This document shows, one piece after another, positions 25,601 to 37,600 of a DNA stretch of 64,000 nucleotides. Position 1 is the stretch's first letter. Each line of letters begins with the position of its first letter. Below the pieces are notes generated by a model that was not told the origin of the DNA, searched no databases, and worked only from the letters and a program-made list of their open reading frames with translations. Location: contig NC_134846.1 in assembly GCF_965363235.1 (NCBI RefSeq), positions 73,506,724 to 73,570,723 on the forward strand, in the 5' to 3' direction. A program made the translations under genes and the position numbers. Source of the stretch: Mytilus galloprovincialis (lineage: Eukaryota > Mollusca > Bivalvia > Mytilida > Mytilidae).

Positions 25601-28600
25601 CCACTATTTTATTTTTTTCAATTTTTTATATGTGATTATATCACTAAATAACTTTCAATACTGGTAAATGGAGAGCAATTTGTTTGCAAAGCAGAATTAA
25701 AAACTAGTTTTCAAAACACACCCTTTATAAATAGGAAGCACTTGATTACTCTGCTCGATCATAAAAATATTTTCAAATAACAAACATTTAAATTGTGGCA
25801 CTGAAATTGAAAGAAAATTGTTAACTAATTTCAGAGCTAGTTCACGTAACCTCAATATCAAGAAAGAAAAAAAATTATAACGTGAATACTATCGAAAGAA
25901 AATTTGAGATTTGGAGTCCTAAGTACGGGTTCACCTGTACCTCTTGTAGGATGTGTTTATTAAGCGTGTAGAATTTGTCTGCTTTTTTGTTTATGGAAAG
26001 AACATAGCACTTTTTGGCATTAAAACGCATCCCCATTTGTCGGCCCAGATTTCTAGTTGTTTCAAATCTATTTGTAGCTTTTGTTGGTCTTGGCTATTCT
26101 TAATTGTTCTGTATAGTAGGCAGTCGTCGGCAAATAGTCTTACTGATGATGTTACGCTGTCTGGTAGGTCACTGATGTGGCACAGGAATAGGATTGGTCT
26201 TAAGACTGTGCCCTGGAGGACCCCAGAGTCAACTGTTGTTTCGACAGATGATTCGCCTTCTACGATGGTTCGCATTGATCTTTCAGTTAGGAAGTTCTTA
26301 AGTCATTTGTGTGTGTTTCCTTTAATTCCATATTGATCTAATTTGTGTAATAATTTGTTGTGTGGTACTGTGTCGAAAGCTTTTGAAAAATCTAAAATGC
26401 CTACGTCGATTTGATGTCCCTTGTCATGTTCTTGTAGGAAGTCGTTGATGGTAGTTATGAGCTGGTTTCACATGAGTATCCTGACCTGAAGCCGTGGTTT
26501 AAGTTGGTTAGTATTTTGTTTTTTTCCAGATGTTTAAGAATGTGCCTGTATACTGGATATGTTCTAGAATTTTTCTGATGACAGATGTTAAAGATACAGG
26601 TCTGTAGTTTTCTGCTAGATGTTTGTCTCCCTTTTTGAAGATACTGGATATGTCCGCATCCCTCCAGTCTTTTGGAAGTTCACCTTTGTCTAGCGAGCAT
26701 TGCATTAAAATTTGCAGTATGGGTGCCAGTTGTTCAGCACATTTCTTTAGTATGCGGTTTTGGATGTTATCTGGTCCAGAGGCTTTGTTTGGGTGGGTGT
26801 TTTTAGTAGTTTTTCCAGTCCCTTTTGATCGATCGTTAATGGTGTTATGTTGATTTTAGCTCGTATTCTTGTTGTTGGTAGGTTTGTATCTGATGTTATT
26901 TTGAATACAGACTTGAATTGTTCTAGTAGGAGTTCGGCTTTCCCTTTACTGTCACTGACATGATTAGTCCCCTTTTTTAATGGTGCTATTCCTCCTGGCG
27001 TTTGGATTTAATGTACTTCCAAAACGGCTTTGTGTCATTGTTGTTTAGGCCCTCAAAGATGTTTTGGTTGACGTATTCATAATCTGCTTTCCTCAGTTGT
27101 TTCTTACATTCCTTTTGAAAAGACCTATAATTTGACCATTTGTTTGTTTTTCTGGCTTGTTTGTATAGCCTCTGTTTTTTCTTTAGCATTTTCCTCTGTT
27201 TGATCCATGGGATGTTATTTCTTGATCTTATTTCTTTATTTGGAATGTTTGTATTCACGGTTTTTTTTAAGCTGACACTTTTGAAGGTGTCCCATAGTTG
27301 ATGTACCTCAACTCCTTGATAATATTTTTCCTTGACCTCTTCTAGGGTGTGTTTAAGGTTTGTGCTAATTTAGTCATATTTTGCCTTCTTGTAGATGTAA
27401 CATTTTATTTTAATTTTTATCTTTTATTTTTTTTTTAATAATAGAAATAATTTATTGGGTAATGGTATTCCACATCTACCAAGGTATTGGCTAGCAAATA
27501 CCCTAGCACAGGGAAATCACTAATCACAAATACACTAGCAGAGAAAATAAATTGTCAGTACATAGAAATAGCATTTTACCTTTCAGTCAATCAAAATACA
27601 GCATTATACATGAGATGGAATTGATAAGAAAAATGCATTAATAGTGAATGAAAAAAATCTAAATCTAGATTTTAAAATTGAAACTAAAATCTGCTTAAAT
27701 TTTGGTAACTGACCTTTTGTTACCTATTAGATTCTTTCACAATGTATATGAAAAGAAAAATGGTTGTAACAAGGTGAAATATTTTACCCTGAATTGTAGA
27801 AAAAACAAGGAGTTTGAACATCTGACAAAATTTCATCATTTCACCCTTATTAGAACATCTTCAAAAAAAAACTATTAATAGTTCTTCAGATTTAGAACCT
27901 ACAAAAATATACAAATACTTATGAAATACAATTATATTGAATAAGTCATCAAATAATTTCCTTTTATCTGAAATATGTACAATTAGAATTTTCTAATATA
28001 ATGCCTTGCTGAGGGCAGCATCATACGACTGCAGAGGAAGTAACCTGAACGGTTGTGGCAAATTTGGACACAATATTCAAATTTGATACTGCCTGTATTT
28101 GGATTGTGATCAAATCTTTGACATCACATTTGGGTTTAAGACACAAAATAAATGTGGTTAAACATCTTACAATACTGTTTCAATAAAAAAAAGTATGGAA
28201 AAAGATATGAATCCCTTAAATCCATTTACTTAAAACTAAAGTTATTATCCGGAAACCCAATGTGTCTTTGCAAGACGACATCATAGCTTTATGTAAAACC
28301 CCAAAAATGTTTGCGGTCATATAAAAATTAATCCCAACATTTGTTTTGTGATTTATACATTGTGTTGAATTATTATTTTTTTATTGAACTGGTAACCCAC
28401 ATTTGCAACTTATTTTTCAGTTAACGGACAGCCAGTTGTACAACTTACTGATGGAAGAACAGTAACATTAATGAAAAAGTCAAAAGCACCAAAATATAAT
28501 TATGTAAACATTTTCTTGGTAGGCTTTTGTTTCCAGGTCCAGTGGCGGATCCAGGGGGGGGGTTCCGGGGGTGCGCACCCCCCCTTTATTTTTGCTGATC

Positions 28601-31600
28601 AATGCATTTGTATCGGGACATATGTTTTGCACCCCCCCCTTTGCCCTGGGTGCCCTGGGTTAGCACCCCCCCTTTCGAAAATTCCTGCATCCGCCCCTGC
28701 AGGTCGGTGGTGATAATGTCATGGTCTGATATACCTGGTACGTTATTTGAGGATTAACTAGAGTTGGGTTCGTGACAAATACAAGATCTAAGAGGTTTCC
28801 TTCACGAGTTGGTATAGTGTGTATTTGTGTCAGGTTATATGTTTCAGCTATATCAACTAGTCCATGTTGGATTTCTCTGTCTGGTCCAAGGGCTGTTGCT
28901 GTGTTCCATATGATGTCAGGGCAGTTGAAATCTCCTGCTAGTATGATATTGGTGTTCCCATTGGTCGTGGCCTTCTCAAGTGACTTTTGCAGTTCGTTTA
29001 GGTGTTGTTTTTTTTTATCTCTGTGTCGCATGTAAAAAGATCCAACTAGCAAGTCTTTGTTGTTTTTTTTTTTATTTTGACCTTTACCCATTCAATTTCT
29101 CCTTCAGTGATTAAGGATGTTTGTTCAACAAGTACAAATACACCCCCTCCAAGGGTCCCTCTGTCATTTCTGTATGAGACAATATCTGAAAAAGAATAAT
29201 TTCCATGTCCCATCTTTCACCAGCAATTATTTTTTTGTTCAGACATCTTTTTGGAAAATTTTAACTAGAGTATATAATGCGTCAACTGCACCAAATTAAA
29301 CATTCTTTTTAAAATTGCTCTAATAAAAAAAAATATAATTCAAAGGGTCAAACCCCAAAAAATCATGTTGTCCCCTGTTATTTTCTCAAAATTAAATCAT
29401 TCAAAGAATATCTAAATTAAGTAAACAGCCTTCCGATTTTCACAAATCTAATAGATTATACGAAACACTTCTCCATTACTGGTCTGATTTTGTTGTAACT
29501 AAAGCATACATGTAAGAAAATTTTGCATTTTTAAGGGTATTTTAAATGTTGTCCCCAGGGGTAATTTCTTTCCTGTTACCGCTGGGTTTTTTTCACCAGT
29601 GGACACGTTTGAAAGACATAAATTTTATTTCTTTTAATGTGAAGAGCATCTTTTCCTGAATGTACGACTCCACATATTTAGTGAATAGCAGCCAGTTTGA
29701 AAAATGTGAACTCCCCAAAGATCAGAATTTGTAGAAAAATAATTTTGTTGTTCTCTCCTTTTACAGCCTTTTGTGTACCTTCTGAGAATATTTCATTGTC
29801 AGCACTATAACAGTACAAGTGTTTTTATAGTATCTTATCAAATTGATATGTAGATGGAAGTAAACTTCTACACAATCCTTTCTGTTACGTTCTGTCATGT
29901 TACCTGATAAAAAATAACAGCATAACCATAATCAGTAACAGGAAGGATGTTCAAGACAATTTCACTCATGAATCAAAAAGTTAATCTACTATATGCCAAC
30001 CATTTCATTTAATATAAGTTATCATCATCATATTAAGGGGACGACCATTTGATATAAACTTAATATCGATCCTTAAAGTAAACTTTAAAAGAGAAAAAAT
30101 GGTTACCAATTCAACACTGTAATCTGTATCCAGGAATGTTTTTTTTTTAATTTATTGCTATTGATATTGATTTTGTTGTCAGTAAATAAAAATAAAAATA
30201 AATAGTCTTCTATACATATCCACAGGCATGGCTCTACAAGCTGTCGATACCTGTATATATATTTTTTGAAGTCTTTACACTTAATCCAATGGATGTTGAA
30301 TGTGTACTGATTGATATTTTAGTCTTAAATGCATGATTTGTTATTCGTTCTCAAGACTTTCTAATTTGAAATATCCTATCAGCCATTATTTTTGTGAATT
30401 CTGTTGTTTATTTATTATGAACTGTTTATTGTCTAATGGGCCTGTTCATTAATGGCAGAAGCAAGAACCATGTTTGTCATCTTTTGCCACCGTCTGTTGT
30501 TACCGTACAAGTATAAGGTATCTGATATAATTTGATGCTGTTTTCAAATTATGTACTATTATTTGATGTCGTCATTTGTTAGCATGCATATTTGTCATCA
30601 TTTGTTGGATGACGTCGACTGTTTTATCGCTTGATTGTTATTGTCAATCTATTACAGCATACGCATTTGTCTAAAAGTTCTTGACCTTTTTTCGCAATGA
30701 GATGAACATGATAGTTACTTATGCCAACGTATGAAGTGGGTCTTATCGTCATATATATAAACTCCTTTTAGGATAGTGTAAACTAATATTGACATCAACA
30801 TTGATTATTTTCGGTGTCTCTGACAAAACTATCGTCCCTTGAGCGGCAGGCTATACAGATAACACCCTCTACGTTCGTACCGGTGATTATGATGTTAATA
30901 ATATTACAGAATATCAACAATCCTCAGTGGTGACTATTCTAGAATTTAAGGTGAACCTGATATAGCCAGAAAATATGTAACAAATCTAATGTTCATGATC
31001 TATAAATTCAAAGGGGATGAACGTTCATAAAGGGTATAGAAGAGGAACGAAAGATACCAAAGGGACAGTCAAACTCATAAATCTCAAACAAACTGACAAC
31101 GCCATGGCTAAAAATGAAAAAGACAAACAAACAACAGCACACATGACACAACATAGAAAACTAAAGAAGAAACAGCACGAACCCCACCAAAAAACTAGGG
31201 GTGATCTCAGGTGCTCCGGAAGGGTAAGCAGATCCTGCTCCACATGTGGCATCCGTCGTGTTGCTTATGTGATAACAAATCCGGTAAATAGTCTAATTCG
31301 GTAGGTCACATATATATATATATTAAGTCAAACTGGAAGACAATCTCGGTGTTCAGTTAGAAACAAAATTTTATAAGAATGTCATGCTCGATGCGCTTGC
31401 AATAAAATACCAAACACTAGTGCATTTCCGGTAGCATTGATCCCCAAAGGGGGCTGACTGAAGAATACAAATATGGTCACTCTTATTCTTAGTAAAAACC
31501 CTTGAAAAAGTAGGGGGTTCGTTTCGGCTGTGTGGGATGCATAAATATACAGCCACTTCCAGTCATAATGAGGACGTTAAAATATAATGGACGTCAAGTT

Positions 31601-34600
31601 GGTTACTTATTCCCTATTCCCTATTCGTTACCTATTCCATATTCCCTATTCGTTACCTATTCGTTACCTATTCCCTATTCCCTATTCGTTACCTATTCGT
31701 TACCTATTCCCTATTCGTTACCTATTCGTTACCTATTCGTTACCTATTCCCTATTCCCAATTCGTTACCTATTCGTTACCTATTCCCTATTCCCTATTCG
31801 TTACCTATTCCCTATTCCCTATCGTTACCTATTCGTTACTTATTCCCTATTCCTTATTCGTTACTTATTCGATTTTTAATATCCTTCCCCCTTTTTAATT
31901 GTTTATACTCTTATATATGGTAATAGTTCTAAATTTGTTGAGGTAAAATGATCTTTTTATGACCTATTTATATGTGTTTGTGCTCAACCGATCCTTTTAC
32001 TTTACGTTCGATACTCATTTGTTCCTTATTTGATTTTTATACGTTCTACCTTTTAACTGCTTTATGTCCGTATGTTTGAAGATGGATCTTGGTTCGAAGG
32101 GATGAAATCACCGTGTTGGCGCTTGCATATAAAAAAAGATGTGGTATGATTGCCAATGAGACAACACCCCACAATAGACCAAAATGACACAGAAACTATC
32201 AACTATAGGTCAATGTACGGCCTTCAACAATGAGCATAGCCCAAACCGTGTAGTCACCTATAAAAGGCCCAGACATGACAATTTCAAACAATTCAAACAA
32301 CAAAATTAACGGCCGTATTTCATATACAAAAAAATAAACGGAAAACAAATATGTAACACAAAAACAAACGATAACTACTTAATTTCAGGCTCTTGTCTAG
32401 GGACAGGCACTTACTAACATAATGTGGTGGGGTTAAACATGTTAGCAGGGTGTACATCGTTTCGGAGCATGCTATTACTTTGTTTAATTCGTTCCATCAC
32501 TCGCTTATAATTCGCTTATAATACGTGTATCATACGTTGCACCTTTTAAAACATGATTTTCAATTGTTCTGTTGTCTCTGGTGGTAGATTTGGGTTCTGT
32601 GTATATGTACCCGTTCCAGCGCTCGGATAATACCCTGTTAAATATTCGTTCCTTATTCGCTTTTAATGCGCGGGGTAAGTATACGTTCACCTTGAAATAA
32701 ATCGTTTTTTAATTGTGTTCATGTCTTTGGTGGTAACAATGTGTTCTTAGAGACGAAATGACCCTATTTGAGTGCATGTACCCGTTCCAGCGCTCGGTTA
32801 ATACCCTGTTACCTATTCGTTACCTATTCACTTATAATACGTTTGTTATACGTTGCACCTTTTAGAAAAGGATTTTCAATTGTGTCCATGTCTCTGGTGG
32901 TAACAATGTGTTCTTATAGATGAAATACCCCTATTAGCGCGTATGTACCCGTTCCAGCGCTCGGATAATACCCGGTTACTTATTCGCTTTTAATGCACAG
33001 GGTATTTGTTGCACCTTGAAATAAATCGTTTTTTAATTGTGTTCATGTCTCTGGTGGTAACAATGTGTTCTTAGAGATGAAATGACCCTATTAGCGCGCA
33101 TGTACCCGTTCCAGCTCTCGGTTAATACCCTGTTACCTATTCGTTACCTATTCGTTACCTATTCACTTATAATACGTTTGTTGTACGTTGCACCTTTTAG
33201 AAAAGGATTTTCACTTGTGTTCATGTCTCTGGTGGTAACTATGTGTAATTAGAGATGAAATTACCCTATTAACGCGCATGTACCCGTTCCAGCGCTCGGT
33301 TAATACCCTGTTACCTATTCGTTACCTATTCGTTACTTATTCGCTTTAAATACGTTTGTTGTGCGTTGCAGCTTTTAGAAAAAGATTTTCATTTGTGTTC
33401 ATGTCTCTGGTGGTAACAATGTGTTCTTAGAGATGAAATAACCCTTTTAGCGCGTATGTACCCGTTCCAGCGCTCGGCTGATACCTTGTTACTTATTCGT
33501 TACTTCTTATTTCAAGGTGCAACGCATAACACGCGTATTTAAAGCGAATAAGGTTCACGAATAAGTAACAGGGTATCAGTCGAGCGCTGAAACGGGTACA
33601 TATGTTCGATTAAGGTTATTTCACCTCTAAGAACCGACAGTTACCACCAGAGACACAAAAATATTTCTTTTTAAAGTGCAAAGCATAACACACGTTTTAA
33701 AAGCGAATAAGGAACGAATATAAGTAACAGGGTATCAGTGTAGCGGTGAAATGGGTACATGTGTGCTAATAGGTTTTTTCAACTCAGAGAACACATAATT
33801 ACCACCAGAGACATGAAAGCAATCGATAATCGTTTTATTTCAAGGTGCAACGTATACCACGCGTATTAAAAGCGATTAAGGAACGAATAAGTTACAGGGT
33901 ATAAACCGAGCGCTGGAACGGGTAAATACATGCTAATAGGGTTATTTCATCTCTAAGAACACATAGTTACCGCCAGAGACAAGAACACAGTTGAAAATCA
34001 TTTTCTAAAATGTTTATTTTTATACAAGCGATAAAAGGTGATTTTACCTCTTCGAACCAAGAACCAGATCTTCAAACATACGAATATAAAACATCTAAAA
34101 GGTAGAACGTATAATAATCAAATAATAAACAAATAAGTATCTAACATAAAGCAATAGGATCGGTTGAGCACAAACACATATAAATAGGTCATAAAAAGGT
34201 CATTTTACCTCAACAAATTTAGATCTATAACAAGAGATAAGAATATAAACAAGAGTGCACACGCTGGAATGTCTCGCCTTCTTTACTAATCATTGATATT
34301 ATGTTGATAGTCTTAACATGTTTAACCCCGCCACATTATTTATGTATGTGCCTGTCCCAAGTCAAGAGCCTGTATATTCAGTGGTTGTCGTTTGTTTATG
34401 TGTTACATATTTGTTTTTCGTTCATTTTTTTACATAAATAAGGCCGTTAGTTTTCTCGTTTGAATTGTTTTACATTGTCTTATCGGGGCCTTTTATAGTT
34501 GACTATGCGGTATGGGCTTTGCTCATTGTTGAAGGCCGTACGGTGACCTATAGTTGTTAATGTCTGTGTCATTTTGGTCTTTTGTGGAAAGTTGTCTCAT

Positions 34601-37600
34601 CGGCAATCATGCTGAACGGGTCGTTGTCGACCTGGGTACTCCATCAACAGTGGCGGATCCAAGGGGGGGGGGGGGGGGTTTCCGGGGGTGCGCACCCCCC
34701 TTTATTTTTGCCGATCAATGCATTTGTATCGGGACATATGTTTTGCACCCCCCCTTTGTCCTGGGTGCCCTGGGTTAGCATCCCCCCTTTCGAAAATTCC
34801 TGCATCCGCCCCTGATCAACGTACCCTGGGTACTTTTACTTTCAATGATGGTACCCTGGGTACCGTGTTTTGGATGAATGGTACCAATAGGGTACGTTTC
34901 CGTCGATAATCGTACCCAGCTTCGTACCGATTTGAGTCTTGAAATTTATCGCGAGATTTCTTAGGAGTTCCGAATAGTCGGATGTTGGTGGTTAGCCCGT
35001 GGGTTGATTTTTAATTATATTCTACACTTGTAAACAACAAATGGACGATGGATTTGATTCGGGGTTACAATGATTCAGAAACAGAATCAGATGAGAACGA
35101 ACATGATCAATTTCTCCGAACCTTCCATGTTGCTGTTGGTGGCAATGAGTTAGAAAACAGTTTGACAAGTCATCAGTTGTTGAAGTAAATTGACTTGGTC
35201 AGGTACAAACGTGATATAAAGAAGAAGTACATCACACCTAAAGAGGATGACAATGTTGAACGTTGAGATGTTCCGATAGCAATCACGTGGTTTTAAGACG
35301 AGAGTAGGGTACGTTTAATACTCCGCGGTACCATGACGCATTTTATTTCAAACGAGGGTACGTGTATGACAAAACACGGTACCCAGGGTACCATCATTGA
35401 AAGTAAAAGTACCCAGGGTACGTTGATGGAGTACCCAGGTCGACAACGACCCGTTCAGCGGCAAGCATATACCACATCTTCTTTTTATATTAAGTAAAAA
35501 GCTTTATAACAACTGTCACATAACTTAACATTAACCAAGATAACAAAGACCAATGAACCATGAAAATGAGGTCAAGGTCAGATGAAACATGCCAGACAGA
35601 CATGTACCGCTAACAATGCTTTCATACAACAAATATAGTTGACCTCTTACTTATAGTTTAAGAAAAATAGACCAAAACACAAAAACTTAACACTGAGCAA
35701 TGAACCGTGAAAATGAGGTCGAGGTCAAATGAAACCTGCGCGACTGACATACAGATCATATAATATTTCCATGCACCAAAAATAGTTGACTTATAGCATA
35801 TAGTATTAGATAAAAAGACCAAAACTCAAAAACTTAACTTTGACCACTCAACCATGAAAATGAGGTCAAAGGTCAGATGACATCTGCACGCTAGACATGT
35901 ACACCTTACAATCATTCCATACAACAAATATTGTAGATCTATTGTGTAAAGTATGAGAAAAAGAGACCAAAACACAAAAACTTAACTATAACCACTGAAC
36001 CATGAAAATAAGGTCAAGGTCAGATGACACCTGCCAGTTGGACATGGACACCTTACAGTCCTTCCACACACCGAATATACTTGCCCTATTGCTTATAGTA
36101 TCTGAGATATGGACTTGACCACCAAAACTTAACCTTGTTCACTGATCCATGAAATGAGGACGAAATTAAGTGAAATTAACTGACGGGCACGAGGACCTTA
36201 CAATGTACGCACATACCAAATATAACTATCCTATTACTTAAAATAAGAGAGAATTCAACATTACAAAAAATCTTAACTTTTTTTTCAAGTGGTCACTGAA
36301 CCATGAAAATGAGGTCAATGACATTTGACATGTGACTGACAGAAACTTCGTAACATGAGGCATCTATATACAAAGTATGAAGCATCCAGTTCTTCCACCT
36401 TCTAAAATATAAAGTTTTTAAAAAGTTAGCTAACATTGCCGCCGCCGCCGGATCACTATCCCTATGTCGAGCTTTCTGCAACAAAAGTTGCAGGCTCGAC
36501 AAAAATTAAAAAGGGTGAGGATATCAAAAATCGAATAAGTAACGAATAAGGAATAAGTAACGAACAGGTAACGAATAGGGAATAGAGAATAAATAACGAA
36601 TAGGTAACGCATAGGGAATAGGGAATAAGTAACGAATAGGTAACAAATAGGGAATAGGGAATAAGTTACGAATAGGTAACGCATAGGGAATAGGGAATAC
36701 GTAACGAATAGGTAACAAATAAGTAACAGGGTATTAACCGAGCGCTGGAACGGGTACATGCGCGCTAATAGGGTCATTTCATCTCTTAGAACACATTGTT
36801 ACCACCAGAGACATGGACACAATTGAAAATCCTTTTCTAAAAGGTGCAACGTACAACAAACGTATTATAAGTGAATAGGTAACAAATAGGTAACGAATAG
36901 GTAACAGGGTATTAACCGAGCGCTGGAACGGGTACATGCGCTCTAATAGGGTCATTTCGTCTCTAAGAACACATTGTTACCACCAGAGACATGAACACAA
37001 TTAAAAAACGATTTATTTCAAGGTGCAACGTATACTTACCCCGCGCATTAAAAGCGAATAAGGAACGAATAAGTAACAGGGTATTATCCGAGCGCTGGAA
37101 CGGGTACATACGCGCTAATAGGGGTATTTCATCTATAAGAACACATTATTACCACCAGAGATATGAACACAATTGAAAATCCTTTTCTAAAAGGTGCAAC
37201 GTACAACAAACGTATTAAAAGCGAATAAGTAACGAATATTTAACAGGGTATTATCCGAGCGCTGGAACGGGTACATATGCGCTTATAGAGTTATATCACC
37301 TCTAAGAACCCAAATCTACCACCAAAGACAACAAAACAATTGAAAATCATGTTTTAAAAGGTGCAACGTATGATGCCTGTCCCTAGACAAGAGCCTGAAA
37401 TTAAGTAGTTATCTTTTGTTTTTGTGTTACATATTTGTTTTCCGTTTATTTTTTTGTATATGAAATACGGCCGTTAGTTTTGTTGTTTGAATTGTTTGAA
37501 ATTGTCATGTCTGGGCCTTTTATAGGTGACTACACGGTTTGGGCTATGCTCATTGTTGAAGGCCGTACATTGACCTATAGTTGATAGTTTCTGTGTCATT

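Larger units (their letters stand above)
25906..29187 (-). pseudogene. LINE 5' part: endonuclease and reverse transcriptase (CR1/Jockey group)
   Basis: The minus strand encodes, in decayed frames, an endonuclease (about 29187-28700: VGSFYMRHRD, IILAGDFNCPDIIWN, NLLDLVFVTNPTLVNP, then SDHDIITTDL), a linker (27390-26990: WIKQRKMLKKKQRLYKQARK, FWKYIKSKRQ) and the reverse transcriptase (about 26720-25906: DWRDADISSIFKKGDKHLAE, NYRPVSLTSVIRKILE, LDFSKAFDTVPH, RLFADDCLLY, NPYLGLQIS). The FADD box is intact. It is 5'-truncated near 29187 and split by a retro-insertion (about 27405-28500) and a MITE (28540-28699). Frameshifts make it inactive. Confidence 0.88.
34611..35459. mobile_element. GGTACC-rich TIR element with 9-bp duplication (Mutator-like)
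   Basis: Long TIRs of about 90 bp (GCTGAACGGGTCGTTGTCGA at the left, mirrored at the right) carry several GGTACC/GTACCC palindromes. The flanks GGCAATCAT and GGCAAGCAT (34602-34610, 35460-35468) form a 9-bp target duplication with one mismatch, and removing the element restores the dispersed repeat around it. A 9-bp duplication with long TIRs fits Mutator-like elements. It contains the MITE at 34648-34814 and a small acidic open frame at 35048-35188. Confidence 0.82.
34316..35485 (-). mobile_element. Dispersed repeat nested at the next level
   Basis: The minus-strand form of the GATGTGGTATGATTGCCAAT repeat interrupts the previous element: its flanks TTGATAGTC and AACAACTGTCACATAA are close together in the related copy at 43281-43315. 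It is itself interrupted by the TIR element at 34611-35459, so its first ~16 bases lie at 35469-35485. Confidence 0.7.
34250..36504 (+). mobile_element. AAGAGTGCACAC...GGCTCGACAAAAA repeat element inserted in the foldback
   Basis: It begins AAGAGTGCACACGCTGGAAT and ends CAGGCTCGACAAAAA, interrupting the inner right arm of the foldback. A related element starts at 43228 with the same TCTCGCCTTCTTTACTAATC wording. Internally it has about six units of ~148 bp (35490-36330) and is itself interrupted at 34316-35485. I know this as a frequent bivalve repeat, but cannot name its class. Confidence 0.65.

Noticed and set aside
25953-26336. 127-codon plus-strand frame
   Set aside because: It is the antisense shadow of the LINE reverse transcriptase on the minus strand, which has clear RT motifs.
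28772-29035. 87-codon plus-strand frame
   Set aside because: Antisense shadow of the LINE endonuclease region.
23985-29187. Twin-priming as the cause of the split LINE
   Set aside because: Twin priming places the inverted 5' part before the 3' part in the direction of the 3' part. Here the 5' part lies beyond the 3' end, so a later inversion fits better.
31532-31898. Long open frames rich in PYSLPIRYLF-like words (also 36430-36777 and 37885-38397)
   Set aside because: They are translations of the 7- and 11-bp word arrays of the foldback element; several frames stay open at once and none has independent support.
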